From NCBI GenBank assembly GCA_947494865.1, contig CANMAT010000019.1, positions 1 through 14,266 of the forward strand: DNA of 14,266 nucleotides, written 5' to 3'. The notes under the pieces are model-generated. The model was given only the letters and a program-made list of their open reading frames with translations. It was not told the origin of the DNA and searched no databases. The number at the start of each line of letters is the position of its first letter. The stretch's first letter is position 1. The stretch comes from Deltaproteobacteria bacterium (GTDB lineage: Bacteria; Myxococcota_A; Polyangia; Polyangiales; Ga0077539). Both the position numbers and the translations under genes were made by a program. Shown piece by piece: positions 7,188 through 14,266 of this stretch.

Positions 7188-7430
7188 GTGATCGACGACG
7201 CGCCCGACTTTGATTCTCTGTCGCACACCGTCACCGAGGTGATCGCGCCGCTCGTGGCCGCCGACGGCGGCTCCCTCGTGATCGTGCGCCGCAGCGGCGA
7301 CGTGGTCGAAGTGCGCTTCGGCGGCGCGTGCCGCGGCTGCCCGGGGCAGGCCTACACGCTCAAGGGCGTGGTGCTCCCCGCGCTCCAGGCCACCGACCCG
7401 ACGGTGCGCGACGTCCGCGCGGTGTACTGA
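7188..7430 (+). CDS. NifU C-terminal-domain (Nfu-type) Fe-S cluster protein, 80 aa
   Basis: A stand-alone NifU C-terminal domain: VTEVIAPLVAADGGSLVIVR (15-34), then VVEVRFGGACRGCPGQAYTL with the CxxC pair Cys48/Cys51, followed by a helix ending in VRDVRAVY. The family binds a [4Fe-4S] cluster through two CxxC motifs in a dimer and passes it to apo-proteins in the cytoplasm. The length fits the single-domain form; the A-type or N-terminal NifU scaffold domains are absent. The start is GTG 7188, since an upstream in-frame alternative would run into non-coding sequence. It converges on the Nudix gene with three bases between stops and no room for a terminator. Whether it serves general Fe-S assembly or a particular client cannot be told from this context. 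Confidence 0.9.
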   Translation: MIDDAPDFDSLSHTVTEVIAPLVAADGGSLVIVRRSGDVVEVRFGGACRGCPGQAYTLKGVVLPALQATDPTVRDVRAVY

Positions 7431-7433
7431 CCG

Positions 7434-7852
<419 letters not shown>

Positions 7853-7856
<4 letters not shown>

Positions 7857-10099
7857 GCCCCCTCCCGCTCTGCGTCGCGCAGCACGAGCGCCTCGCACGC
7901 GAGCGACGCCACCACCGTGAGCGCCACCACCGTAACGCCCCACGCGGGAACCACCACCGACGCGAGCGCCCCCGCCGCCGTTACGCCCCCGCCCACCATG
8001 AGGGCCGCCACCGCGCGGTCGCGCGAGCGCCTCGCCATGCGCAGGGCCGCCGCCGCGTCGCGCAGATCGTCGGAGGCGAGCGCCATCGCGGTCTCGGTGC
8101 CCGCGCCGCCCGCGGCGTCGATCGAGATGGCCACGTCGGCCGCCGCGAGGGCCGCGCCGTCGCGCGCCGGGCGCCCCACCACGGCCACGCCGTGGCCCAC
8201 CTCGGAGAGCGCGCGCACCACCGCGGGGCGCTCCTCGGGCAGCACCTCGGGGCGCAGGTTGGCCACGTCGAGCATCGCGCCGATGGCCTCGACCGTCATG
8301 CGGCTCGCGCCGCCGACGAGGGCCACGTCGTAGCCCGCGTCGATCATCGCCTGCACCGCGGAGCGCACCTCGGAGCGCACCGCGTCTTCGAAGCCGAGCA
8401 CCGCCTCGACCGCGCCGTCGATGGCCACGAACACGGCCGTGCGCCCCGCCCCCTCGATGGCCGCGGCGATGTCCTCCGCCGTCGCCACGCTCACGCCCTC
8501 GGCGAGCAGCAAGCGACGGTTGCCCACGAGCACCGGATCGCCCGCGGCGCTCACCGCGGTGATGCCTTGACCGGGCACCACGGCGGGGCGGCGAATGTTC
8601 TCCATGCGCAACCCGCGGCGCCCGACCGCCTCGGTGAGCGCGCGCGCGATGGGATCCGTCGCGGCGGCCTCTTCGACCGCGGCCGCGGTGGCCACGATCT
8701 CGTTCTCGGTGCGCCGCCCGAGCGACACCACCTCGGTGAGCTCGAGGCGCCCGCGGGTGACGGTGCCGCGCAGGCACAGGGCCACGGTGCCCACGCGCGC
8801 GGCCGACTCGACGCTGGCCGCGTCGCGAAACACGATGCCCCGATACGCGGCCGCCACGAGCGCCTCGAGGAAGGGCACCTCGACCACCGGGGCGAGCAGC
8901 GCGCAGGGCGCGAGCGCGAGCACACACGCCGCCGCGAGGAGGCCGTCGCCGCCCGTCCACAGCGCGTGCGCGACGGCCGCCGCGATGGCCACCGCCGCCG
9001 CGCCGAAGGGCGCCCGCTGCCCGAGGGTGCGCGCGAGCTTCACGATGCGCGGCGCCGTGGGAGCGTCGCCCATGAGCCGCGTGAGGCGCGCCCACGCCAC
9101 CTCTTCGCCCGCGCGCGTGGCGAGCACGCGGAGCTGCCCGTCGAGGACCGTGGCGCCCGCGAGCACCGCGTCGCCCACCACGCGCCGACGGAGCTCTCCC
9201 GCGCCGGGCCACAGGCGCACCGTGGCCTCACCGTCGCGCACCACACCGTCGACAGGGACCACCGCGCCGGCGCCCACGATCACCTCGGCGCCCGCGCGCA
9301 GCCGCGAGGCGTCGACGGCCTCGGTGCCGTCGTCGGACGAACCCTCGGGCGGAGGCTCCTTGCGCGACACCCGCGCCGTGAGGGCGAGCGCGTTGCGCAG
9401 CACCTCGACGCGCGCGTTGCCCGCGCCGCGGCGGGCCCGCGAGGCCCACGCCACCACGGGGCCCACGGCCGCGAGCACCGAGGCCTCGCGCAGCGAGCTC
9501 GGCACGCGCTCGCCCGACGAGCGCAGCGCGTCGACGAAGGGGAGCATCGCGCCCACCACCGCGGCCACGTGGGCGAGAAAGCCCGGCTGCCGCAGCGCGC
9601 GCCACGCCTCGCGGCCCGCCATGCCCAGCGCCGCGAGGGAGCTCACCGCGAGCAGCGCCACGCGCGCCCCCAGCGGGATGGCCTCGGCCGCGCCGAAGAG
9701 GAGCGCGAACACCGCCGCCGAGGCCGCCACCGCGGGGGGCACCGGGTCGACGAGCTCGTCGGGGCCGCGCGCGCGCCGCGGGTCGTCGTCGTCGAGGCCC
9801 GCGCGCGGGCGCAGCGTGCCGTCGAGCACGCCCGCGGGTAGCGACGCGAGCGCGATGCCCAGCATGGACATCGTCTCCGCCACGGAGGGCCGCGCGGGGC
9901 GCGCCGAGCGAACGTGATGCCGCGGTCGCATGGGGGCGGGGCGGCCGCGCTCGCGGCACTCGCGCGAGCAGTAGTACCGATAGCGCTCGTGAATGACCGC
10001 CACCTGCGGGGCGCGCAGCGGGTCGACGGGCACCTTGCAGCTGGCGCACGGCACGCGGTCGGGGATGTCGAGGGCGGGCGCGAGGTCGTCGGAGATCAC
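7853..10099 (-). CDS. P1B-type ATPase homologue lacking catalytic motifs (pseudo-enzyme), 748 aa
   Basis: The layout is that of heavy-metal P-type ATPases. Residues 18-48 form a TRASH/YHS-like four-Cys finger (CASC ... CSREC). Membrane segments lie near 120-140, 144-165, 173-192 and 206-222; the actuator domain VPVDGVVRDGEATVRL is at about 281-296; further membrane segments lie at 364-382 and 386-406, then the P/N domains, and two C-terminal segments at 695-738. The signatures are degenerate. The phosphorylation motif DKTGTLT reads CLRGTVT, with Cys442 for Asp. The metal-site CPC reads APC (397-399), TGES reads AGEL (300-303), and SEHP reads ATDP (480-483). TGD reads VGG (595-597) and GDGxND reads GRPxRD (642-647). 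It cannot form the usual aspartyl phosphate. The frame is uninterrupted with normal codon bias, so it is probably maintained, perhaps as a membrane metal sensor or scaffold. The start is GTG 10099; no nearer Met exists before residue 57. It is coupled to the Nudix gene. Confidence 0.9.
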
Positions 10100-10214
10100 T
10101 GCGTCGACGGCCTTCTAGCAGGGATGCGCGCCGCGATCGACAAGGCTGTATCTTCGCCCGCGAGGGCCACGCTACGATCGCCGACGCAACCGCTTTCGGA
10201 GGGATCGGCGCAGC
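10100..10214. promoter_or_regulatory. Divergent promoter region, ATPase homologue versus acyltransferase operon
   Basis: In these 115 bases, the minus strand has a possible -35 TTGTCG (10143-10138), then 17 bases, then TGCTAG (10120-10115) ahead of the GTG at 10099. The match to consensus is poor at the -10. The plus strand has TACGAT (10173-10178) as a -10 candidate, without a clear -35, and a good Shine-Dalgarno GGAGGG (10198-10203) before GTG 10215. These are candidates only. Confidence 0.35.
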
Positions 10215-11036
10215 GTGAGACTCCCCATCGACCCCAGCATTCGCGCGCGGGTAGACCGCATCGAGATCCCGTGGAACCCCCACGGCATCGACCCCTACGG
10301 CGTTTCGAAGGCGCACCTCGCGAGGATGTACGCCATGCTCGGGTGGCTCTACCGGCGGTACTTTCGCGTCGACACCTTCGGCGCCGAGCACGTGCCCCTC
10401 ACGGGCCGCGCGATGCTCATCGGCAACCACTCGGGGGGCGTGGCCATCGACGGCGCGATGCTCATCACGTCGGCCTTCATGGCCCTCGAGCGACCGCGCC
10501 TCGCGCAGGGGATGGTCGAGAAGTTCATGGGCCGCATGCCCTTCTCGTCGCTGTGGCAGAGCCGCACGGGGCAGTTCACGGGCCTCCCCGAAACCGCCGA
10601 GCGCCTCCTCAACGACGACCGGCTGCTCATGGTGTTTCCCGAAGGGGCCCGCGGCACCGCCAAGCTGTACTGGGAGCGCCACTCGCTCGTGGAGTTTGGT
10701 ACAGGCTTCATGCGCCTCGCGATGAAGACGCACACGCCCATCGTGCCCGTGGCCATTCTGGGCGGCGGCGAGGCGCTCCCCACCGTCGCCAACTCGTACG
10801 CGCTCGGCGCCCTCGTGGGGGCGCCGTACGTGCCCGTGCCCGCGTACCTGGTGCCCGTCCCGCTGCCGGCGAAGATGGAGGTTCACTACGGCGCGCCGAT
10901 GGAGTTCGCGGGCACCGGCCACGAAGACGACGACGTGATCAACGCCAACGTCGAGCAGGTGAAGCGCGCCATCGCCACCATGCTCCGCGGCCGCCTGCGC
11001 GAGCTCGGGCGCGAGCCCGCCGAGGGGCTGTCATGA
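10215..11036 (+). CDS. PlsC-type lysophospholipid/glycerol acyltransferase family protein, 273 aa
   Basis: This is a membrane-associated acyltransferase fold that moves a fatty acyl group to a glycerol or lysophospholipid hydroxyl. Motif I is GNHSGGVAIDGAML (70-83) with His72 and Asp79, six residues apart rather than the classical HX4D, as in the MGAT/DGAT-like branch I recall. Motif III is FPEGARG (141-147) and motif IV PIVPVAILGG (175-184). The N-terminus is soluble (helix around 30-50) and no strong transmembrane helix is visible. GTG 10215 follows GGAGGG by 11 bases. Its TGA overlaps the ATG of the first SDR gene (ATGA), so the pair is co-translated. The same combination exists, as I recall, in mycobacteria (Rv0502 with Rv0501). 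Acyl acceptor unknown; a lipid role is inferred. Confidence 0.87.
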   Translation: MRLPIDPSIRARVDRIEIPWNPHGIDPYGVSKAHLARMYAMLGWLYRRYFRVDTFGAEHVPLTGRAMLIGNHSGGVAIDGAMLITSAFMALERPRLAQGMVEKFMGRMPFSSLWQSRTGQFTGLPETAERLLNDDRLLMVFPEGARGTAKLYWERHSLVEFGTGFMRLAMKTHTPIVPVAILGGGEALPTVANSYALGALVGAPYVPVPAYLVPVPLPAKMEVHYGAPMEFAGTGHEDDDVINANVEQVKRAIATMLRGRLRELGREPAEGLS

Positions 11037-11959
11037 GGGTGATGATCACGGGCATCGTGTCGCCCATCGCGCGCCTCGTGGCCGAGACGCTCGCGGGCGA
11101 AGGCCACGAGGTGATCGGCGTCGACCGCCGCGGGTGGGAGGGCGCCCCCGCGGGCGTCGAGATGCACGCCGCCGACATCCGCAAGCGCGCCGCCGAGGAG
11201 CTGTTTCGCAAGCGCCGCCCCGACGCGGTGATTCACATGGCCACGGTGACGCACCTCGTGGCCGCCACGGAGGAGCGCTATCGCATCAACCTCGGCGGCA
11301 CGCGCGCGGTGTTTCAGCACGCCAACGAGTACGGCGTCGAGCACGTGATCTTCGTGGGGCGCCACACCTACTACGGCGCCGGCGCCGACCAGGCGCTCTA
11401 CCACCACGAAGACGACCCGCCGATGGCGGTGAGCACCTTCCCCGAGCTCGCCGACCTCGTCGCCGCCGACCTCTACGCGTGCCAGTCGCTGTGGCGCTTT
11501 CCGAAGCTCGCCACCACCGTGCTGCGCCTCGTGTACTCCCTCGGCCCCACCGGGCACGGCACGCTCTCGAGCTTCTTGAAGGGCCGCTACGTGCCCACGG
11601 TGCTCGGCTTCGACCCGCTGTTTCAGTTCATGCACGAGCTCGACGTGGCCGACGCCATCTGCGCCACGCTGCACCAGCGCATCCGCGGCGTGTACAACGT
11701 CGCCGGCCCGCAGCCCCTGCCCCTCTCGGTGATCGTGCGCGAGACGGGGCGGCGCAACCTCCCGCTCCCCGAGGTGGCCTTTCAGCTCATGCGCGGGCGC
11801 TTCGGTTTGCCACGGTTGCCGCCCGGTGCGGTGCAGCACATCAAGCACCCCGTGGTGGTCGACGACGCCGTGTTTCGCAAGGCCACCGGGTGGCGCAACA
11901 AGGCCGACGAGGTGCGCTGCCTCGCCGATTTCGTGCGCGCGTTTCCGCCGCCCGTCTGA
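11033..11959 (+). CDS. NAD-dependent epimerase/SDR-like protein, atypical, 308 aa
   Basis: An extended-SDR Rossmann fold with changed signatures. The nucleotide loop reads MITGIVSPIARLVAETL, so TGxxGxxG has become TGxxSPIA (Ser10 and Ala13 for Gly). Asp31 at the end of the second strand (VIGVD) favours NAD(H). AVIHMATVTH (66-74) corresponds to the HxAA segment, and VYNVAGPQPLPL (220-231) to the C-terminal NVAG motif of epimerases. Where YxxxK is expected (counting back from VLRL) the sequence is DLVAAD, with Leu142 and Asp146. The catalytic Tyr/Lys pair therefore appears absent. It may bind a nucleotide or sugar without redox turnover, or act as a partner. ATG 11033 has GAGGGG five bases upstream and overlaps the acyltransferase stop. 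It is followed by a paralogue. Confidence 0.86.
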   Translation: MRVMITGIVSPIARLVAETLAGEGHEVIGVDRRGWEGAPAGVEMHAADIRKRAAEELFRKRRPDAVIHMATVTHLVAATEERYRINLGGTRAVFQHANEYGVEHVIFVGRHTYYGAGADQALYHHEDDPPMAVSTFPELADLVAADLYACQSLWRFPKLATTVLRLVYSLGPTGHGTLSSFLKGRYVPTVLGFDPLFQFMHELDVADAICATLHQRIRGVYNVAGPQPLPLSVIVRETGRRNLPLPEVAFQLMRGRFGLPRLPPGAVQHIKHPVVVDDAVFRKATGWRNKADEVRCLADFVRAFPPPV

Positions 11960-12008
11960 CGTCGGGTGATTGACACCGACGGGGCAATGGCGCCAAACGT
12001 CGGTTTCC
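11960..12008 (+). promoter_or_regulatory. Gap between the two SDR genes with competing hairpins and a TTGACA
   Basis: CCGACG (11976-11981, extendable to ACCGACG from 11975) can pair either with CGTCGG at 11960-11965 (6 bp, 10-base loop) or with CGTCGGT at 11998-12004 (7 bp, 16-base loop). The two folds exclude each other. A perfect TTGACA (11970-11975) lies in the first loop, but no -10 follows 16-18 bases later. It resembles an attenuator layout but may be chance in such G+C-rich DNA. Confidence 0.3.
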
Positions 12009-12986
12009 ATGAGCGAGACGTCACACGCCGATGCGCCCCCGCGCAGCGCCCGCCCCGCGGGCGACGAGGGGGCCATCGTCATTACGGGCATCGTGGGGCG
12101 CATGGGCAAGCAGGTGTGCCGCGTGCTCCACCGTACGCACCCGGTCATCGGGGTCGATCGAAGAGACTTTCTCGACCGGCCCCGCGACGTGGTGCACCAC
12201 CAGTTTGACCTGCGCCGCAAGAAGATGCGCGACGTGTTTCGCGGCGGCAACGTGCGCGCGGTGGTGCACCTGGGCATCATGCACGACCCCCGCGCGAGCA
12301 CGCGCGACCACCACTCGTGGAACGTGGTCGGCTTCGGCAAGATGCTCGAGTACATGGCCCAGTACGGCGTCGAGAAGCTGGTGGTGCTCTCGAGCGCCAA
12401 CATCTACGGCCCGCGGCCCGACAACCCGCAGTTCATCACCGAAGAGGCGCCGCTCCTGGGCAGCCAGGACTTCAGCGAGATTCGCGACCTCATCGAGATC
12501 GACATGCTCGCGCAGAGCTTCTTCTGGCGAAACACCAAGACCGAGACGGTGATCCTGCGCCCCACGCACATTCTCGGCAGCGTGAGAAACGCGCCGAGCA
12601 ACTACCTGCGCCTCCCGGTGGTGCCCACGCTCATGGGCTTCGACCCCATGGTGCAGGTGATTCACCAGGCCGACGTGGTGCGCGCCATCGAGTGCGCCCT
12701 CGCGCCCGGCGTGCACGGCATCTTCAACGTGGCGGGCCCCGACCCGGTGCCCCTCACCCGCATGATCAAGATGCTCGGGCGGCCCATTGTGCCGGTGCCC
12801 CACACCCTCGGCAAAAAGATGCTCACCGACATGTTTCGGTACCGCCTCTCGAGCTTCCCCGCGCCCGAGCTCGATCACATTCGCTACGTGTGCATGGTCG
12901 ACGACAGGCGCGCCCGCACGCTCATGAAGTACGCGCACCGGCACTCGCTCCTCGAGACGGTGCGCGCCGTCGAAGACGCGGTGTAG
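12009..12986 (+). CDS. NAD-dependent epimerase/SDR-like protein, atypical paralogue, 325 aa
   Basis: A second extended SDR with an intact nucleotide loop: IVITGIVGRMGKQVCRVL holds T26-G-I-V-G30-R-M-G33, and VIGVDRRDF ends the second strand with Asp50. LSSANIYGPRP (127-137) is the serine segment with Tyr133, and GIFNVAGPDPVPLTR (237-251) matches the family C-terminal motif. The expected YxxxK is replaced by DLIEID (Leu161, Asp165), aligning without gaps to DLVAAD in the upstream paralogue. The two proteins align over their full lengths and share phrases such as VPTLMGFDP / VPTVLGFDP, so this is a tandem duplication of some age. Start ATG 12009 was chosen; an in-frame TTG at 11970 would add 13 residues of poor quality. 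No Shine-Dalgarno site is visible. It is probably in one operon with the acyltransferase and asparaginase. Confidence 0.86.
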   Translation: MSETSHADAPPRSARPAGDEGAIVITGIVGRMGKQVCRVLHRTHPVIGVDRRDFLDRPRDVVHHQFDLRRKKMRDVFRGGNVRAVVHLGIMHDPRASTRDHHSWNVVGFGKMLEYMAQYGVEKLVVLSSANIYGPRPDNPQFITEEAPLLGSQDFSEIRDLIEIDMLAQSFFWRNTKTETVILRPTHILGSVRNAPSNYLRLPVVPTLMGFDPMVQVIHQADVVRAIECALAPGVHGIFNVAGPDPVPLTRMIKMLGRPIVPVPHTLGKKMLTDMFRYRLSSFPAPELDHIRYVCMVDDRRARTLMKYAHRHSLLETVRAVEDAV

Positions 12987-12991
12987 CGCCG

Positions 12992-13981
12992 ATGCCCCGG
13001 GTGTTGATCCTCCACACGGGCGGCACGCTCATGATGCGCGGCGGCGACCCGTCGCCCCTCGCGCCCGACGTGTACACCTCCGACCTCTTCGCCGAGCTCC
13101 CGGTGCTGCGCAAGGTGGCCGAGATCGAGAGCCGCATTCTCTTCAACCTCGACTCGTCGAACATGCAGCCGCACCACTGGGTCGAGCTCGCCGCCGCCGT
13201 GCACGCCTCGCTCCCGAAGTACGACGGCGTGGTGGTGGTGCACGGCACCGACACCATGGCCTACACCGCGAGCGCGCTGGCCTTTCTTCTCCCGGGCATC
13301 GACCGCCCGGTGGTGCTCACGGGCGCGCAGCGGCCGCTCGTCGAGGTGCGCACCGACGCGCGCGCCAACCTCGTCGACGCGTGCATGCTCGCCACCATGC
13401 CCATCGCCGAGGTGGGCATCGCGTTCGGGTCCAAGCTCCTCCGCGGGTGCCGCGCTTCGAAGCTCGACGCGTGGGGCATGAACGCCTTCGCCTCGCCCTC
13501 GTGCGCGCCCCTCGCCGAGCTCGGCGTCACCGTCGAGGTCGCGCCGCACGTGCTCGCCCCGCGCCCGCCGACGGCCTTCGACCCGCGCATCGAGCCGCGC
13601 GTCCTCGCGGTGCGCGCGTTTCCGGGCCTCGACCCGCGGCTCCTCATCGGGGCGCTGCGCGTCGACGTGAAGGGCATCGTGCTCGAGGCCTTCGGCGCCG
13701 GCAACGTGCCGCACCTCGAGAACTCGCTGGTGCCCGTGATCGAAGAGGCCACGCGAAGGGACATCCCCGTGGTGATCGCGAGCCAGTGCGCGCGCGGCGC
13801 GGTGGATCTGTCGCGCTACGAGGGCGGCTCGGCGGCCGCGAAGGCGGGCGCCATCGGCGCGGGTACGATGACCTCGGAGGCCGCCGTGACGAAGCTCATG
13901 GTGGCCCTCGGGCGCGCCGGTGCGCACAAGGTCGGCGCCGCCCGCGAGGCGTTTCGCAGCGCGTGGGCCGGCGAGATGTGA
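12992..13981 (+). CDS. ansA: Type I (cytoplasmic) L-asparaginase, 329 aa
   Basis: Hydrolyses L-asparagine to aspartate and ammonia. Visible active-site elements: LHTGGTLMM with nucleophile Thr12, DSSNMQPHHW with Ser55/Ser56 region, VVVHGTDTMAYTASAL with Thr86, Asp87 and Thr88, and VLTGAQRPL. The C-terminal domain has GIVLEAFGAGNVP (228-240) and ASQCARGAV (263-271) as in E. coli AnsA. There is no signal peptide, so it matches the cytoplasmic low-affinity type I group rather than periplasmic AnsB; length is normal. Inside E. coli-like AnsA the Cys in QC is part of the allosteric asparagine site, and Cys266 is retained here. Five bases separate it from the SDR paralogue stop, so it is the last gene of the acyltransferase operon. 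No link with lipid metabolism is obvious. Confidence 0.93.
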   Translation: MPRVLILHTGGTLMMRGGDPSPLAPDVYTSDLFAELPVLRKVAEIESRILFNLDSSNMQPHHWVELAAAVHASLPKYDGVVVVHGTDTMAYTASALAFLLPGIDRPVVLTGAQRPLVEVRTDARANLVDACMLATMPIAEVGIAFGSKLLRGCRASKLDAWGMNAFASPSCAPLAELGVTVEVAPHVLAPRPPTAFDPRIEPRVLAVRAFPGLDPRLLIGALRVDVKGIVLEAFGAGNVPHLENSLVPVIEEATRRDIPVVIASQCARGAVDLSRYEGGSAAAKAGAIGAGTMTSEAAVTKLMVALGRAGAHKVGAAREAFRSAWAGEM

Positions 13982-13985
13982 GCGG

Positions 13986-14027
13986 GTGCAGGCGCGCCTG
14001 CACCGCGAAGTGCAGGCGCCTGCACTT
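13986..14027. terminator. Double palindrome downstream of the asparaginase gene
   Basis: GTGCAGGCGCGCCTGCAC (13986-14003) and AAGTGCAGGCGCCTGCACTT (14008-14027) are each perfect palindromes and nearly identical to each other, differing by a central GC. They are separated by four bases. The halves can also pair with each other across a CGCGAA loop (14004-14009) to give a 16-bp stem with a 2-base bulge. The position, five bases after the asparaginase stop and about 35 bases before the 3' end of the opposing gene, suits a bidirectional terminator; no U-tract follows. A REP-like element or protein-binding dyad is also possible. Confidence 0.6.
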
Positions 14028-14062
14028 GAGGTCATCGCGTAAGTCGCTCGGCGCGCGACGCG

Positions 14063-14266
14063 TCAGGTAGGCGCGACCTCGGGTACAATTCCTTGCCGTT
14101 CGATCTCGCGCGCAATGAACGGGGCGTAGCGACGTAGGTAGCCCGACGACGTGTCTCCTGCGGACCAGTCGTCGAAGTACTTCATTCGCAAACGCACGAG
14201 CCACCTCCACGTCTCGGCATCATCGACCACCACGCAGCGAGAGAGGCTGCGTTCCCGACGCGCCGG
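14063..14266 (-). CDS. 3' end of an unidentified protein (partial, 67 codons)
   Basis: On the minus strand the frame is open from the right edge to TGA at 14065-14063. The 67 residues include VVVDDAETWRWLVRLRMKYF and DDWSAGDTSSGYLRRYAPFI, ending AREIERQGIVPEVAPT. Codon choice is less strictly G/C-ending than in the neighbours (for example GAT GAT, TCT, GGA, GTA), and the local G+C is lower, which might indicate a different origin. I do not recognise the family. The start lies beyond the window. It converges on the asparaginase operon, with the double palindrome between them. Confidence 0.65.
   Translation of the reverse strand, partial: PARRERSLSRCVVVDDAETWRWLVRLRMKYFDDWSAGDTSSGYLRRYAPFIAREIERQGIVPEVAPT

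Noticed and set aside
6943..7191. An 82-codon plus-strand frame in the intergenic region
   Set aside because: Its basic, Gly-rich translation has no domain, it runs through the G10 tract, and it overlaps the nfu-like start.
7857..9212. Upstream extension of the Nudix frame to 592 codons
   Set aside because: The added part is an Arg/Gly-rich out-of-frame reading of the ATPase gene; the MutT size and ATGA overlap support ATG 7856.
8192..9841. A 549-codon plus-strand frame opposite the ATPase homologue
   Set aside because: His/Arg/Gly-rich translation without domains, antisense to a protein with clear P-type ATPase architecture. A second such frame (8595-9917) is equally poor.
9228..10922. A 564-codon minus-strand frame spanning the divergent promoter
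   Set aside because: It runs antisense to the acyltransferase gene and out of frame through the ATPase gene, so it cannot coexist with either.
11970..12008. TTG at 11970 as the start of the second SDR
   Set aside because: It adds 13 residues overlapping the possible hairpins, and TTG is a rare start; ATG 12009 is the simpler choice.

Overview
The window is about 70% or more G+C, and its real genes show strong G/C bias at the third codon position. GTG starts are frequent, and several genes are joined by 4-base start/stop overlaps. The gene content includes Cys-rich lipoproteins with Asp/Ala/Pro-rich linkers, a Pro-rich coiled-coil protein, a LamG-like lipoprotein and an acyltransferase/epimerase operon. 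This points to the chromosome of a myxobacterium-like organism (Myxococcota, possibly a Sandaracinus/Polyangia relative). That placement is inferred from composition and protein style, not from a marker gene. I see no phage, IS element, CRISPR array, rRNA or tRNA.

Left part (1-3550): the 3' end of an unidentified gene, then a tiny frame-disrupted gene, then a 117-residue unknown protein, all on + and joined by overlaps. A GC-rich hairpin separates them from a convergent minus-strand pair: menB (naphthoate synthase, menaquinone pathway), followed after one base by a 612-residue lipoprotein built of four Cys-containing beta modules. Divergent from menB is a small LamG-like lipoprotein gene (3551-4225), followed by a Pro-rich coiled-coil protein of unknown function (4250-5518).

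Middle (5519-10214): a secreted L,D-transpeptidase on minus; a 303-base non-coding stretch with a G10 tract; a stand-alone NifU C-terminal (Nfu-type) Fe-S protein on +; then a minus-strand pair consisting of a P-type ATPase homologue and a MutT-like Nudix hydrolase overlapping by ATGA. The ATPase is the most striking item. It keeps the P1B fold, an N-terminal four-Cys finger and about eight membrane segments. However, nearly every catalytic signature is replaced: the phosphorylated Asp is Cys, and CPC, TGE, HP, TGD and GDGxND are all altered. It is an intact 748-codon frame and looks like a pseudo-enzyme rather than debris.

Right part (10215-14266): a compact + strand operon of a PlsC-type acyltransferase, two tandem SDR/epimerase-like proteins that both appear to lack the YxxxK catalytic pair, and a cytoplasmic type I L-asparaginase. 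The acyltransferase plus degenerate SDR recalls the mycobacterial Rv0502/Rv0501 pair (from memory). The operon ends at a double palindrome of 16-18 bp units that can also fold into one long hairpin. Beyond it, the 3' end of an unidentified minus-strand gene runs off the window.
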